64,000 nucleotides of DNA from Watersipora subatra. Taxonomy: Eukaryota > Bryozoa > Gymnolaemata > Cheilostomatida > Watersiporidae. How positions within the stretch are numbered: the stretch's first letter is position 1; each line of letters starts with the position of its first letter. Positions 1-12,300 of this stretch are shown here, piece by piece. Location: contig NC_088711.1 of assembly GCF_963576615.1 (NCBI RefSeq), positions 20,554,182 to 20,618,181 of the forward strand, given 5' to 3'. The translations under genes were made by a program, and so were the position numbers. The notes under the pieces were generated by a model. The model had not been told where the DNA came from. It saw only the letters and a program-made list of their open reading frames with translations, and did no database searches.

Positions 1-503
1 CAACAAACCAGATGTAGAACACAGTAATGTACATTCTCACTGTTAACATTCACTAAACTAATAAATGGGCAACAACCCTAATTATTTGAGAGAGGATGAT
101 GAAGAGAAGAACATGCTCCCTATTTAGCAAAGAATCAGTGCTTGTGAGTCGTAATTCTGCTTTAACTTGTGACTAAAAGAAGAATTCTTAAAAATGTTTG
201 ACAACCAAAGTAAACAAATGTTTATGCACAGTTGCAGTACCCAAAAATATATGTAAACAAGCGAGCAATTACCTAACATTTTTGTAATACAATGCTTCAT
301 TTGTGAAACTTACTTATGCAGTATGCAAGCAAAAAGGCACAAGACAGATGCCCAACATGTCTGCATCGCCTAAAAGTAGCTTACTAATTTGGGTTCACTG
401 CTTTATCACCTTTTTCATTGACACTATCTCCTACAATGCTAGACACAACTGTCAAACTGGACAGCAAATTATACTTCAAGTCAGTATGTTAAACTAATTA
501 GCG

Positions 504-575
504 TGGCAGAGTGGTATAAAACCTTGCGACCAGCACACCTACGCAAGGTGGGGGTATCTACCCTTGATATGTCAT
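504..575 (+). repeat. possible tRNA-derived SINE head
   Basis: TGGCAGAGTGG at 504-514 resembles the A box of an RNA polymerase III promoter in tRNA-Leu-like genes. No convincing B box follows, so this may be a decayed SINE or chance. The rest of 1-756 shows no gene-like structure. Confidence 0.22.
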
Positions 576-756
576 ACTTGCTTGCAGGTGAGGTAATATG
601 TCTGCAGCATGATTTGGTTGAGGCCACATTACCTCCTTGCAATGATAATGTGTTAGTTTGTACTGACAGCTAGACAGACAAGCTGCTAAGGCATGACAAC
701 TTAGCAATTTGACTATACCCAAGCCGAGAACTTTACTTGTTGTCAATAGTGAGATA

Positions 757-1563
757 CAGTAGACGCTCCTATAATGTACACTTCTTATAATGTAATTTCC
801 AGATAACGTAAAAACTTCATGTGAAGTTTTTGCTTCATACTACGTAACAAATTCCATATAAGGCAAAGTGTCAAGTCAGTCGAGTTCTCAAAATCGATTT
901 GAATGTTAGTTTATCTAGCCGCACATGCGGAAGAAAAAACAACGTGCGTATAGCGTATTATATCTATTATATATAACATTCGCGACATTCCAGTTTGTCA
1001 TAATAGATTGTCAATTGTGTCGACATAACAGATAATAGGATAGCCGCGCAATTGTTCATAAATACTTGAAGGCGATCGATTGGTGCAGGTGTTACAGCAT
1101 CGGTCTCCAAACCTGAATGTCACGAGTTGGAGTATTGTCGAAGGTTCTCTTTTATCCTAACAATGACCCCTACGTACAGGATAGACAAAGAACAGGTAGA
1201 GTCGCTTTTCATAGTAAAAACTTTTGTTGGTTTGCTTTATTGTAGATGTGCAAAATATGTGTTATTATTTTTAATTTGCAGAATAGACTCAGCTGTTTAG
1301 AAAAAAATAACCAAATCATTGTAAATGAATGTCGAAAATGAGCTATAAAACCAGCGAGATTGATCATAAAAAGGAGAAAATTTGTCGATGCAAACCAATA
1401 ATACTGCGGTTATGGTACCACCCACAAATTAAAAGAGTCAAGTTCGGAAATATCTTGGAACGAATTAGACAATTTACATGTACTTTGCTGCTCTTATAAT
1501 GTAAATTCCTAATAACGTAAACGTTCCTGGAACGAGTTATTTAAATTGTAAGAGTGCCTACTG
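757..1563 (+). mobile_element. TA-flanked mariner/pogo-like non-autonomous element
   Basis: The left end reads CAGTAGACGCTCCTATAATG and the right end is its imperfect inverse (reverse complement CAGTAGGCACTCTTACAATT). Both ends are flanked by TA (755-756 and 1564-1565), the target duplication of Tc1/mariner superfamily elements. No transposase frame is present, so it is non-autonomous. A tRNA-like stretch at about 1073-1140 suggests a nested SINE. Its last 230 bp are matched by the truncated copy at 58763-59038. Confidence 0.7.
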
Positions 1564-4500
1564 TACATTAGAGAACAAATGAATGAGAAAAATTCTAATC
1601 GATGCAAACTGTGATTGAGCTGAAAAAGAGAACTAGGGATACAGAAGATTGAGAGCAAAAAAAGAACTCTAGAGATTGAGAACAGAAATAGACGAAAATG
1701 AATCAAGCCTAGAACAAAAAGCTACATTATTGCAGCAGAAACCTTTGTGAGATAAGTATTTGGAAGAATATATATCTATTTGTATGGATATGTATCTATT
1801 TATGTTATCTTCTAAACTAAAACGTGCAAAAAAAACATTTTCTTTGTATATTATTGTTGAAACTCGCAAATGTTTGTGTAGCACAAGCAGCTAATTTTGC
1901 TAGTACTTGGTCCTAGAGAGAGCCCAAATATACATACTCATCAGGTTTGCATTTGAAAATTTCCGCGCACTGGTCGGAATATGCCTAATAAACATTTGCT
2001 GATTTCAAGGGCGGTTTTCACTAAAATAAAAATACTAGTTTTTTAAAATCCTATATGACAGCCTGCATTAGCTTTTTTGTGCATTGTAGTTTTTGGTGTG
2101 AAACGAAGTACGATGATGCTTTTAGACTTTTGGAGAAGCATTATGCTAAAATGGAAGCATGCCAGTCCATGAAGTTGTCATTTAAACTAGTTTAGGTAGT
2201 AGTTAATTGCTTTTGTTAAGTAAATTACAGTTTAAAATATTACCAGATAGTAATGCAACCTTGTGAGTAGCTTGTGTAATGAGAAGATCTAAAGAAATGC
2301 TTGTTGTTGAGCAGTTCACCAAACTGGGCATGAGTGATAAGGATTGTCTTTTTGGCTTGGCTAATTATTGTCTTTGTTTGTTGCCATGATTAGGGTCGAA
2401 TGGTCAAGTTGCAGCAAATGTAGAGGAGATACAACTGCCACCGTGATTCCGGAAAAAAAGCACATTATTAGTGTCTGTGATGAAAAGAACAGGTTGCAGA
2501 GCTCTACAGCTTGGTGTGAAAAACAAGTGAGGCTGACACTAAGGTTCTTTTTGGTGTCATGAGAAAGGCTATTGGAACCCCAACCAGGAAGAATGGCATA
2601 AGGGTAAAAGTCAAGATCAGAGGGAAACAGAAAGTGAAGTTGAAAAGTTTCTGTACCTGTTAGCAAAAAGGTAGATGACTGAGACTTCTTGGGAGAAAAG
2701 CAAGAATAAAAGGCCAACATCTTTAATGATTTGCGAGAGGAAACACCACCTCAAACACTTCGTGTGCTGAAAGAAAGGCTCTGGTCATTATGAACCCCAA
2801 TGCGGTTGAAAAGGTCCAAAGCACGCTGACGAACGAGAGTGAGCCAGAGGTTCGTCCAGAGATCCCAGCAAAAGCAGTTGCACATCCCCAAAATATGCAT
2901 ATATGGAAAAGTCAAAGAGAGTGAATGCAGTATAGACCTAATGGATTGTCATGGCTTATAATTTTATAAACTCTACATTTGAAAATTGGTAGAAAGTTTT
3001 ACTTCTGAGCGGTGTAGTCATACAGATGCAGCGTGGTTTGGTTAAAATCACATGGTCTTTTGGTGATAATGATCTGTTAGCTTTTATTAATAGCATGCCA
3101 GTTAAGCTGCTCAGACAGATCTGAACCGTCCTAATGATAGCCACACTAAAGAAACTTTTAAATGCCAATAAATGAGGATACGTTATAGTTACTATCAAGC
3201 ATGCATGAGAAAGCGCACTTTTTTGCAGAGTTCCAGGTATAACTAAACAGCCACCTTTCACTGAATCAGAATGCTGTTATTAGTTGCTGTATGAAGTAGC
3301 GACTTGATTTGATGGCCGTTCCGTGATACTTTATTGTTTAGGTTTTAGCCTTCATCAAATCGAACACAATTAGCCAAACCTCTGTTCATTCAACAAGAGT
3401 GTTTTATATGCTACGATATCATTTCATTGTAGATGCAGAGGTAAATTATCACTAAATTATATCTTTCGATGACAGTTGCAAATAACTACAACATAAAAAG
3501 CAGCATTCGATACATGGGATTTGGTGCAGTATAAAATTATCCAAATTAAGTAAATTGATTGGATACACAAAAGTTATATTCTAAGGCTATATAATAAATT
3601 ATTTGCTTATGAATCGTTTAGTGTGCCCGCGCAGTCGAAGATTAGTAGTGAGAACAAGGTGATGACTTAGCCTAATTTCAAAGTTACGGCAAATTTGGGT
3701 GGGTAAACGATTTGCGACGTGATGTTATAAATTTACTTCAGACCTAAGCCTAGTTTTGTTTTAACTTTTGTTATTTGCTGCTAATCTATCTTATTATCTC
3801 ATTTCATTTTTGACAGGTTGTCTTCCAAATGATTTTGCATTACAAATTGTTAGATGCAAACTTATACAACACTAGTATTTTTAATCTCGCCTTGTAGCAC
3901 ACTTACTTCCGTTTATTTTATTCAATTTTTATCGAGAATCGAAGTTGTCGACATTTGGAAGTAATTGGATTGTAAGAATTGTAAGTAAAACGTTGATATG
4001 CTATAACTAAACAGTGCTAGACAAACTTGAGCAATTTTTGGAAAGATCAACACCTAATAAATTGTCAACCTTTAGCATTCTTTGTTGCACGTTTCATATA
4101 TTAGCAAAGTAGAATCTGTCCTGTTATTAGTGTTGTGGAAGTCAGCGCTGACTAGCCACTAGCAAGTGGGTTCTGCGTACAAGTTGTCTTATACCGAATG
4201 AGTAATAGCTCTCATGCACAACTGTAATTGTTGCAAACAAAGGGTCTGGTGAATAATGGCTTTTATTCACACAAGCTCTATAAACATGAAAAGGTGTAAC
4301 AATTAGAACAGTTCACTACAATCAAGCGTAATGCTGAAATGAGTTTAAGAATAAATATTCAAAACAGTTACACTTGTAAATGTAAGAATGTTAAGCAATA
4401 TATATGTTACCAAAGATATACAAAGCTGCACAAAGGTAAGTTAATGTTACCGCACTGTCCTTAATGCAGATTATGAACGTAACTCTCAGTCTTTATTTCA

Positions 4501-4759
4501 GTCGTTTGTACTCTGTATCGCTAGCTCTGTGCTCTTTGTTTTCCCGTCTTAACACTGAAGCACCTTTGCTTATATAGCAAGGGCTGAGTGTTAATCAACG
4601 GGCTTTCCACGGAAGCTGGGTTTTAAATTATAGGGCTAATCTGAGAATAGCTGAATGCTTATGGCAATTAAAGCAGCTCAGCTTAGTAAATCCATCACAT
4701 TAGAAACGCTCACTATCAAATGATTGTTGGTCAAAATATTTGTGGTGATATGCGTTCTT
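1564..4759. other. gene-free stretch with a decayed ORF-like segment
   Basis: No exon with supported splice sites was found on either strand. Between about 2280 and 2940 the + strand shows codon-like stretches rich in Glu, Lys and Arg, interrupted by several stops in all frames. That could be a long-dead retroelement or processed gene, but no family was recognised. Confidence 0.35.
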
Positions 4760-4769
4760 TTCTTGTTTC

Positions 4770-5330
4770 TTAGCGATATTTTTTCAGGTTGCAAGTAACT
4801 AGCATGAAATACAACAAATTAAAACAGAAATACAATGTACATGTAAACACAAAACTCAAAATATACATGGCTGTAATTATGCCAGCCTTGCTCCATACTT
4901 GTAAAACATGGGCTTCTTGCTGTATAGACAGCATTCTCTGGCCAACAATAACACGAAATAACTTAGCAGAATACAAAAATGAAATGGTCAAAAAAACTCA
5001 CAAACAATTAAGAAACCAAGATAACTAGCCTTAAGACCGGATTATGAAGAACTTTAGTTAGTGAGACCAATGATATACAGCCCCCCATGGGGGGCTGTAT
5101 ATCAATGGTGAGACAAAGTAAAATTTGACAAAAGATTTTGTGGACAGGCATTGTATTTCAAAGACTAAGAAATTTGTCCTATAGAAACACATGAGAATGA
5201 AAGAAATTACAAAAATGTTTTTGACTCATACAAGGGTGATAATTTTTCAAAGTGACCGAATAAGACATTGGAAGGAGCTCAAAGGAATTGCAGAAGACAT
5301 GTTTGATGTCAACATTGAATAATTTGTATA
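4770..5330 (+). pseudogene. LINE reverse-transcriptase C-terminal fragment
   Basis: The frame at 4789-5028 reads TKLKIYMAVIMPALLHTCKT, then W. This matches the recurrent pattern 'K.K.Y.AV..P.LLYG.ETW' found downstream of the catalytic core of many non-LTR retrotransposon reverse transcriptases. The frame then stops, and only short Lys-rich pieces follow to about 5330. Everything upstream of the motif is missing or unrecognisable, so this is a 5'-truncated, decayed copy. The palindrome at 5071-5104 interrupts it. The clade (RTE- or CR1-like) cannot be set from this piece. Confidence 0.5.
5071..5104. repeat. perfect 34-bp palindrome
   Basis: The two 17-bp halves (5071-5087 and 5088-5104) are exact reverse complements with no spacer, centred on CCCCCCATGGGGGG. 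The short direct repeat GTGAGAC lies on both sides (5061-5067 and 5109-5115). Confidence 0.9.
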
Positions 5331-5978
5331 GATCAAGGATTAGACTACAAACCCATACTTTGAGACATTGATATGCAAGCAGACATGGTAACCGATTAGA
5401 TGTTTTACTGAAAAAGTGAGACTAAATTTGTTTGTAAATTTCAAACAATATGCATCGCTCTTATGATTCTTAACAAATTGTGTGTATGCTATAGTTAATA
5501 AATAGTTCCAAAAACCAAAGTAAGTACTGAGAAACCGCTCTACATTGTAATTGATCCATTTTTGGCGTATTTTTGACAACCTGCTTGTTTAATAAGTATG
5601 TGTTTTTCATGTGTAGGTTTTTAGAGTACATTTATTATTTATTTCAAGTTGAAAAAAAATCCCAACATGTAATCAGCGTAAATTCACCTTAAATGACTTT
5701 TAAAATTGTTTGATTATGTTTTGGTACCTTCATTCACCATATTGCTTTTGCAAATAGTAAACCTGACTTTTTTTAATTTAAGGCCTACACCCAGTTTTTT
5801 TTTTAATTCGAACATTTGTTTTTGCAAGTTTTTAGTAGTGAAGGCAGCAAGTGTCAAAGATCAGTGGTGCTATTCATGGCATCTACTTAGCTTTAGATAA
5901 TGTCAATTTCAAGACATTCTGTTCTTCAATGATTTCCGTGATCATCATACGGCAAACTACTTACAGTGCTACCCTATC

Positions 5979-7007
5979 CAGGGCTGTATCTACCTGTTTG
6001 AAAATGGTACTGCGGGGAGAGTCCGAGAGGAGTGCCGAGCGCCCTCTTGGTGGGGGGATCCGGGGGTTCTCCCCCGAAAAATCTTTTTAGTATAACTAGT
6101 CAAAATAGTGCAAATCTAGCACACTTGGCTCCTGATAGGGCACATGTTCCAACAGCAAGTTTGACATTATAAACCACTGTTTTCTAAATATAAAACTGTT
6201 TATTGAGATTGTCTTTAACAACACTTCTTAAAAATATAATGTGAATGGAAGCTGCTAAAGGGCTTGGCCACAGCTATCATGAGGTAGAATTATTACCGGG
6301 TACAATGCTGAATGGTGTAGGAGATGAGTAGTCTACTATGAAATATTTTAATTAAATAATATTGAAGAGTTAAAAAGTAAAATCAATAGAGCACCATGTT
6401 AAAAATAATGCACTTATACTATAGTCTATAATACTGAGCAAGTAGTAGAATGAGTAAACTGATTCATTTACGCAAATACTTAGTTAGAATTAATTTAAAG
6501 GGGGAAGATCTTTCACTGTGGAAGGGTTTGAAAGTGTCAATGATAGCTTGTATGTCTAGCCCTTATAGCAGTCAGAGCCCAGTTCATAGAGCTGAATGAT
6601 CTTTCTCAATCAATAATAGTAATAAATAAATAAATAATAATAATAATAAATTCTCAATCAACTTCTTTAGTACATTGCTCAAATAACCCACACGCAGCTA
6701 AAACACTGTAGTCCGCCAGTGTGCTCCATCAATCTTTTTGGGTTGCAGTTGAATTTGCAAAAAAAACGTACTTGGTGATGAGTAGGATAATTTAGACATC
6801 AATGATACCTGTCGTGAAGCGCGTGACTTGGTGTTGTTACCACAGATACTGATTCAATATGGCGGCGCCCATAAGTGAAAAGTTTGTTTTTCTTCAGCTT
6901 TTTAAAGATTTATTAAAATCAAGCAAAAATGACGTGAATGCGAGATTTGAGCCTCAAAAAATGGTACTGCCATGGCAGTAGCTGCAGTATAGGAGGATAC
7001 GGCCCTG
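5979..7007. mobile_element. hAT-type non-autonomous DNA transposon
   Basis: The ends are CAGGGCTGTATC on the left and the inverse of CAGGGCCGTATC on the right. They are flanked by a perfect 8-bp direct repeat ACCCTATC at 5971-5978 and 7008-7015. CAGGG ends with an 8-bp target duplication are the signature of the hAT superfamily. A second inverted block carries AATGGTACTGC near both ends. The left subterminal region (about 6010-6090) is a G+C-rich island with a GGGGG/CCCCC stem, unlike the AT-rich interior. No transposase frame was found. Confidence 0.85.
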
Positions 7008-7015
7008 ACCCTATC

Positions 7016-8820
7016 TAATTTTATTTTTCTATCAACGATAGAAAAATTGTGAGTCGTTTTATGTCTAGTCACAGCCAGAATTGTGGTACCACTCACCTAT
7101 TTCAAGCTTAAACTGTTTTCATTGTACTTAAACTTTTGCTAGAACATGAATTTGGGCCAAGAATGATATTATCTGATTTAGAGCTTTTTCAGCTGATGTT
7201 GAGAGGCTGTCACCCATATTTTTAAAATTAGACTACCAACGTTGTTTACAAAATATCAATTACTTAACCACAAAGTTCATGTTTAATTCATGAATTGAAA
7301 TCTATGGTGGTGTTAGGCCAAAGTAATGTCTGACAAGAAATATATGGCTAATAAAAACTGTGAGGTTTTCAGTCCAGGATTATACTGACTCTTTCGAAAG
7401 TGCTGAACATTTGTTTGTACAATGAAAATGTTTAAATAGAGCTTTGATACTTGATCATTTTTTTTCAATCTAGTTTCACAATACTTTGCAGGAGAGCATT
7501 TTACGGTAGCACTGACTGCCTACTACTTGCTGAAACTAAAATACTCTAATCGTATAACCCAAACTATTGGCGACAAATATTTTAGGGTGTGAAAATAGCA
7601 GTTGAGCTCTTTTGTTTTATTGAAATAATCCAGTGGCTGAAGGACTTCATTATTAACTGCAGGAATCATCACCACCCTACTGTAAGCTGCTTTGTAAAAG
7701 GAATTGATTAGAATGTGCTGAGATATAGTAGTTAAAATCCAATTATTATGAAATAGCAGTCATTTTGTAATCTGATTTTTTAATAAACAATTATGCCACA
7801 TGTCTAATTACCCAGTAAGATCAGCTATAATGAATTTATAGATGATTAGTGATGATAAATCGGTTGCTTACTCAAGATCTAGATTTGCACCAAGTTAGTA
7901 CATTGGTGTTTTCGAAGCCAAATACATTAGTTTATGTGCTTCTAGGATTTAAAAAACAATACTCATATTATCCAAGTCGTGGAACATTGTACATGTAGTA
8001 GTAGTTTTTTGTTAACAGTTGTTATAAGTTAAAAATCTCTGGCATTTTATTTAACTAATATTTATAGATTTCAGATTATAGTTGCATAGTATTATAGTTG
8101 ACAATCTTTTTCAACAGTTTTTGTATATGCTATAGCTTAGCTTTTATTGTTTTTCTATCTCTTTAAATTTTGAGGTCAAAAAGGCATGATCATCAGTCTC
8201 AAACCATTTTTTAATTCAGTTGTTAAAGACTCTGATTTTAGCACATCGATACTTTTTTAGATTAAAGTTAGCTTATATATCAAAATAATTTCTTCAACTT
8301 TCTGATCAACAACCAAAAGTTCACAAATTTTAGTAGTTGTAAATGCTGAACCTATAAATGCACAGCGTCACATCGTTGAAAATTTAAATCTCTGCTACAG
8401 CTGATACTAAAGCTCATTTACTAAAGAGTTATAAATGTATGTGTATGCAATGTCTGCATAGGTATACAGTTGTATACAGGTATACAGTTGCAGAGGCATA
8501 CAAGTATCCTGTTGACTTAGAATGATTAATACAGTTTTAACATAGACAACAAATAGTGTTAACTAGCTACACAGGTTAATAATTGTTAATCATTAAAACT
8601 AGAGTGCTATGTATTATTTAATTTACTGAGTTCTTGTGCTGCTCATCACATCGCTTACAACGTTACCAAATGTTGCCTTTTAATCTTTGCTATGGATGAA
8701 ACGGAGTAACTGGGAGTAGGTAAACATTAGGAGCACTCTCAAGTTCATGGTTCACCTAAAGTATATTTGTACCACAGGAATCAGGGTTAAAAGTAGTGTT
8801 TTTTATACTAGTTATCTATA
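7016..8820. other. gene-free stretch
   Basis: AT-rich sequence with no exon, RNA gene or clear repeat that could be supported. Confidence 0.5.
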
Positions 8821-9002
8821 TTAATGAATCTCACTTTGTCACTTTTGTCTGTCAGCCTGTGTAAACACATCTGAACTTATACTTTATGTTAAATATATAC
8901 CATGAGGACCTGAGACATAAATGACTACAGATTAAATCATATACACTCTGAGGCTGCTACGGGTATCATATATGGCTGTATATATTATACCTTATATTTA
9001 TA

Positions 9003-9297
9003 TTAATCAATCTCACTTTGTCATTTTGTCTGTCTGTTAGTCCATGTGAACACGACGTGTTTCCATATTTGTTGCCCGATTTAATCCAAACTTCAAATAT
9101 TTGGTTTCAAAATTTTGTCTGTTTCTGGAAAACCAGCCTGTAAACACCCACCTGATTAGAAACTCAAGATGGTGCCATCACACGGGTTAAGGACATATGC
9201 CCTCAATAATTATTGTCATGAAAGTGCTGTAGCAATTTATGTTGGAAATCTACACTGAAGATGAAAAAACCCATTCTTGCGTGGATGAATCTAGTAT
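9003..9297 (-). repeat. dispersed element, TACTAG head and GACA-rich tail
   Basis: Read on the - strand, it begins TACTAGATTCATCC, contains the block GAAACCAAATATTT and GGAAACACGTCGTG, and ends in a CAGACAGACAAAATGACA tail. The same block occurs on the + strand at 13063-13260, 25748-26030 and 42945-43137. A second tail-like piece lies just upstream at 8821-8870. Confidence 0.6.
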
Positions 9298-9382
9298 TTT
9301 CTGTATGAACTCGTTGGATCAATTTGTTATTCCATAATTAATGTACATACGTGTAGCATAACAAGTTACTATTCGTTATCTC

Positions 9383-12300
9383 ATGTCGTATACAGGGCAT
9401 AAAAAGGCTATGGCACTCAAACCAGCAATGGTTAGACGCATATTCACAGGTGTTCGATATGCAATTCTTCAGTCATCAGCTTGCCATGGCTCTACTGCCG
9501 CTAAGACCTTCACTGCCATCAGCGATACAACAGACAAATCTAGTGAAAACTTCAAAAACTTGTTCAGCACCAGCAAGGGAAAAGAACAGGAGTACCAAAA
9601 ATTATTAGGTTGGTTTTGGAATTTATCTACTATTTCTATGGTATTAGCCAGATAGTTTCATCATTAAGATAAGTGTTACAGTATTATCCATGTGACCGCC
9701 AGAACCGACCTTATTCTCTAATTTACTTATAGCGATGGAGTTATAGTGATGGAGTTATAGTGATGGAGTTATAGTGATGGAGTTATAGTGATGGAGTTAT
9801 AGTGATGGAGTTATAGTGATGGAGTTATAGTGATGGAGTTATAGTGATGGAGTTACAGTGATGGACTTATAGTGATGAAGTTATAGTGATGGAGTTATAG
9901 TGATGGAGTTATAGTGATGGAGTTATAGTGATGGAGTTATAGTGATGGAGTTATAGTGATGGAGTTACAGTGATGGAGTTATAGTGATGGAGTTATAGTG
10001 TGTCAAAACTTGAAGGGTGACTCTTATAAAACTTTTAATGTCAAAACGTTAGTTAGGCTAATTCCAAATTTATATATACCGGTACATCTCGCTTAGTTAT
10101 GCGTTTGTACATTTAAATGTTGCCCCTATATATGGTTACAAGTAGCGCTGTAATAGTTCATACAGGCATCTACGGTGAATAGTTGAAAAAATAGATGATG
10201 TTTTTTTTTTTGGTTAATTAATGTTGAGATATCCTATTTAATTATTTTCATTTTGTAAAACTTCAATTGGACATTTAAAAATGAATACCTAGAAACTTCA
10301 ACAACTTTAAAAATGCTTTAATGGAAACAACATTATTTGTCGTCAAAAATAACCGAAAGTTTTTAAAATAAATGATTGAAGAAGTTTGCCTCAGTGAAGG
10401 AACTCTTGCCTTTTTATTTGTATTAAAATTGTTAGCAACCATTGTGAGTTCCTTAGCAGAACAAAAGATTTTGCAAGATTGTAAGAAGTTACTTACAATT
10501 GGGTTAGTAATAATTAGCAATCACAGTTACGGGCATGCAAAGACACCAGATCTCCAAACTGACCCAGTAGTTATTGCATAGCTAGTCAGAGTACTTGATC
10601 AATTATTCTACTAGTAAATCCATCTGGATTAAAGAGAAATTATCTGATCCCAGTTTTTTGCACATTCGTTACATTTGCTACTGTTAACATTTAATAATAG
10701 TTGTGTTTCACAAGAATTCTCCACATAGCTTTTCTATTTAAACAGGTATCTTTAAAATGTTGGAATTTTTTTTTAACTTTTGATTTAAATAATGCTAAAC
10801 ATTTTTATTTGGTCGGACCAGCAGTTTCCATTTTGTTGTTCGCACTAAGGGAAGAAATTTCTTCAACCAGTGAAGCCAAACTTTAGTGTTAAAGTTAGTG
10901 CAGTCATCTATCTCACTCTGATTACATGGACATCAAATTTATCTCCGCTTACGAACAGACTAGCTACTATCTTTCCTACCAATTATCAATGAAACTAACA
11001 AACCAGTAGCTGTATGTGACTGGTAGCAGAGTCATACATTGATGTCTCCTTATTAGTTCCTAGTTAGGTATCTAGACATCCCCGGAGGGAGCTAGGAGTG
11101 TCAATACATGACATATAAGTTCCTGATGAAAAGCTTGTAGGACACACTACAGTGCAATATGCCTAATAAGTAGTTAATGGTACCAGCTAGTGAGGAAATG
11201 GTAGAAAATGGCTCCTTTGCACTCTAACATCGGTATGAAGTTTAAGATCATCAAATTTAGAGTCAGAGTTCATTGGCACAAATCAAGGGATTTTCAATTT
11301 TAAAAGAATTAGAAATTAATTTTTTGTCGTGGCAATAGTTTAGGTATCTATAATGTGCTATCACTTGTTTGAAGAGGTCGTGCGACAAAGTGACCCTAAG
11401 GGAGTACAGCGACATCTAAAGCAAGGAAAACTTCTGGTCCGTGACAGGATGAGCAAACTGCTGGACAATGTAGACGACTTCTTGGAGTTATCTGCTGTGG
11501 CGGGTGTAGGAATGCCATATGGCGACATACCATCTGCAGGCGTTGTCACTGGTTGGTTGGAATATTAATAACATTTAATTAGTTTCCAGAAGACTCTTTT
11601 TGTTACCATTGCGTAAGACTTTAATCAATTCAGTTGTATCTCATGTGCAATAGGAAAAATAGATAGAGGTGTGCATTAACAACTTGATGCAATCTGCTGA
11701 ACCTAACTGTTGCAAGGGTCTGTGAAAAGGCGAGTTTGGTTATGCCTCGTTGTTGGAGCCGATGAGGTTTTCTGGTAGTTATTGGAAGCTTTTAAAAAGT
11801 TAGAATTGGTTAATTAATGTAAGAATGTATCAAAACAAGCTTGTGTTTACCCATCAAATAGTTTAACATATGTAGTTTCTTGATAGCAGAGTTATGAGTC
11901 ACACATTGGAAGTGTTTAGGTATTGTTTGCTTCATATAAACAAGAGAAAAATCCTTGAAAACAAACAATGGTTAGTTTATTAAAAGTACAAAGGGTCCTC
12001 GACTTACGACATTGATCCGTTCTTAAGACTCGGTCTAACTCGAATTTCAGTGTAAGTCGGAACATCCTGGATAATTCACTCTGTACTCTTTTTAATATAT
12101 GGTTTCGCCTTCATGATGATATCTTTTCTTTGGTACATTATCATTTAAAGAATCTGCCATACGCTCTGGAGTCATAATAATAGTAAACAAATAAACAAAA
12201 ATTCAGGTGACGGAGCGAAAACCGACCTACACAACCAAAATAGAGTATCATTATATCTGAATGACACACTGATGCTGTCTTCCACTATCACAAGCACCAC

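Noticed and set aside
2361-2720. 119-codon open frame on the - strand
   Set aside because: No family resemblance or splice sites; the + strand of the same area looks like decayed coding sequence, so the frame is likely a shadow.
9601-9612. Donor TTAG|GTTGGT after 9608 as the end of MCCC2-like exon 1
   Set aside because: It has the best local sequence but ends in phase 1, and no in-phase acceptor without a stop exists for exon 2; 9640 was used instead, with stated doubt.
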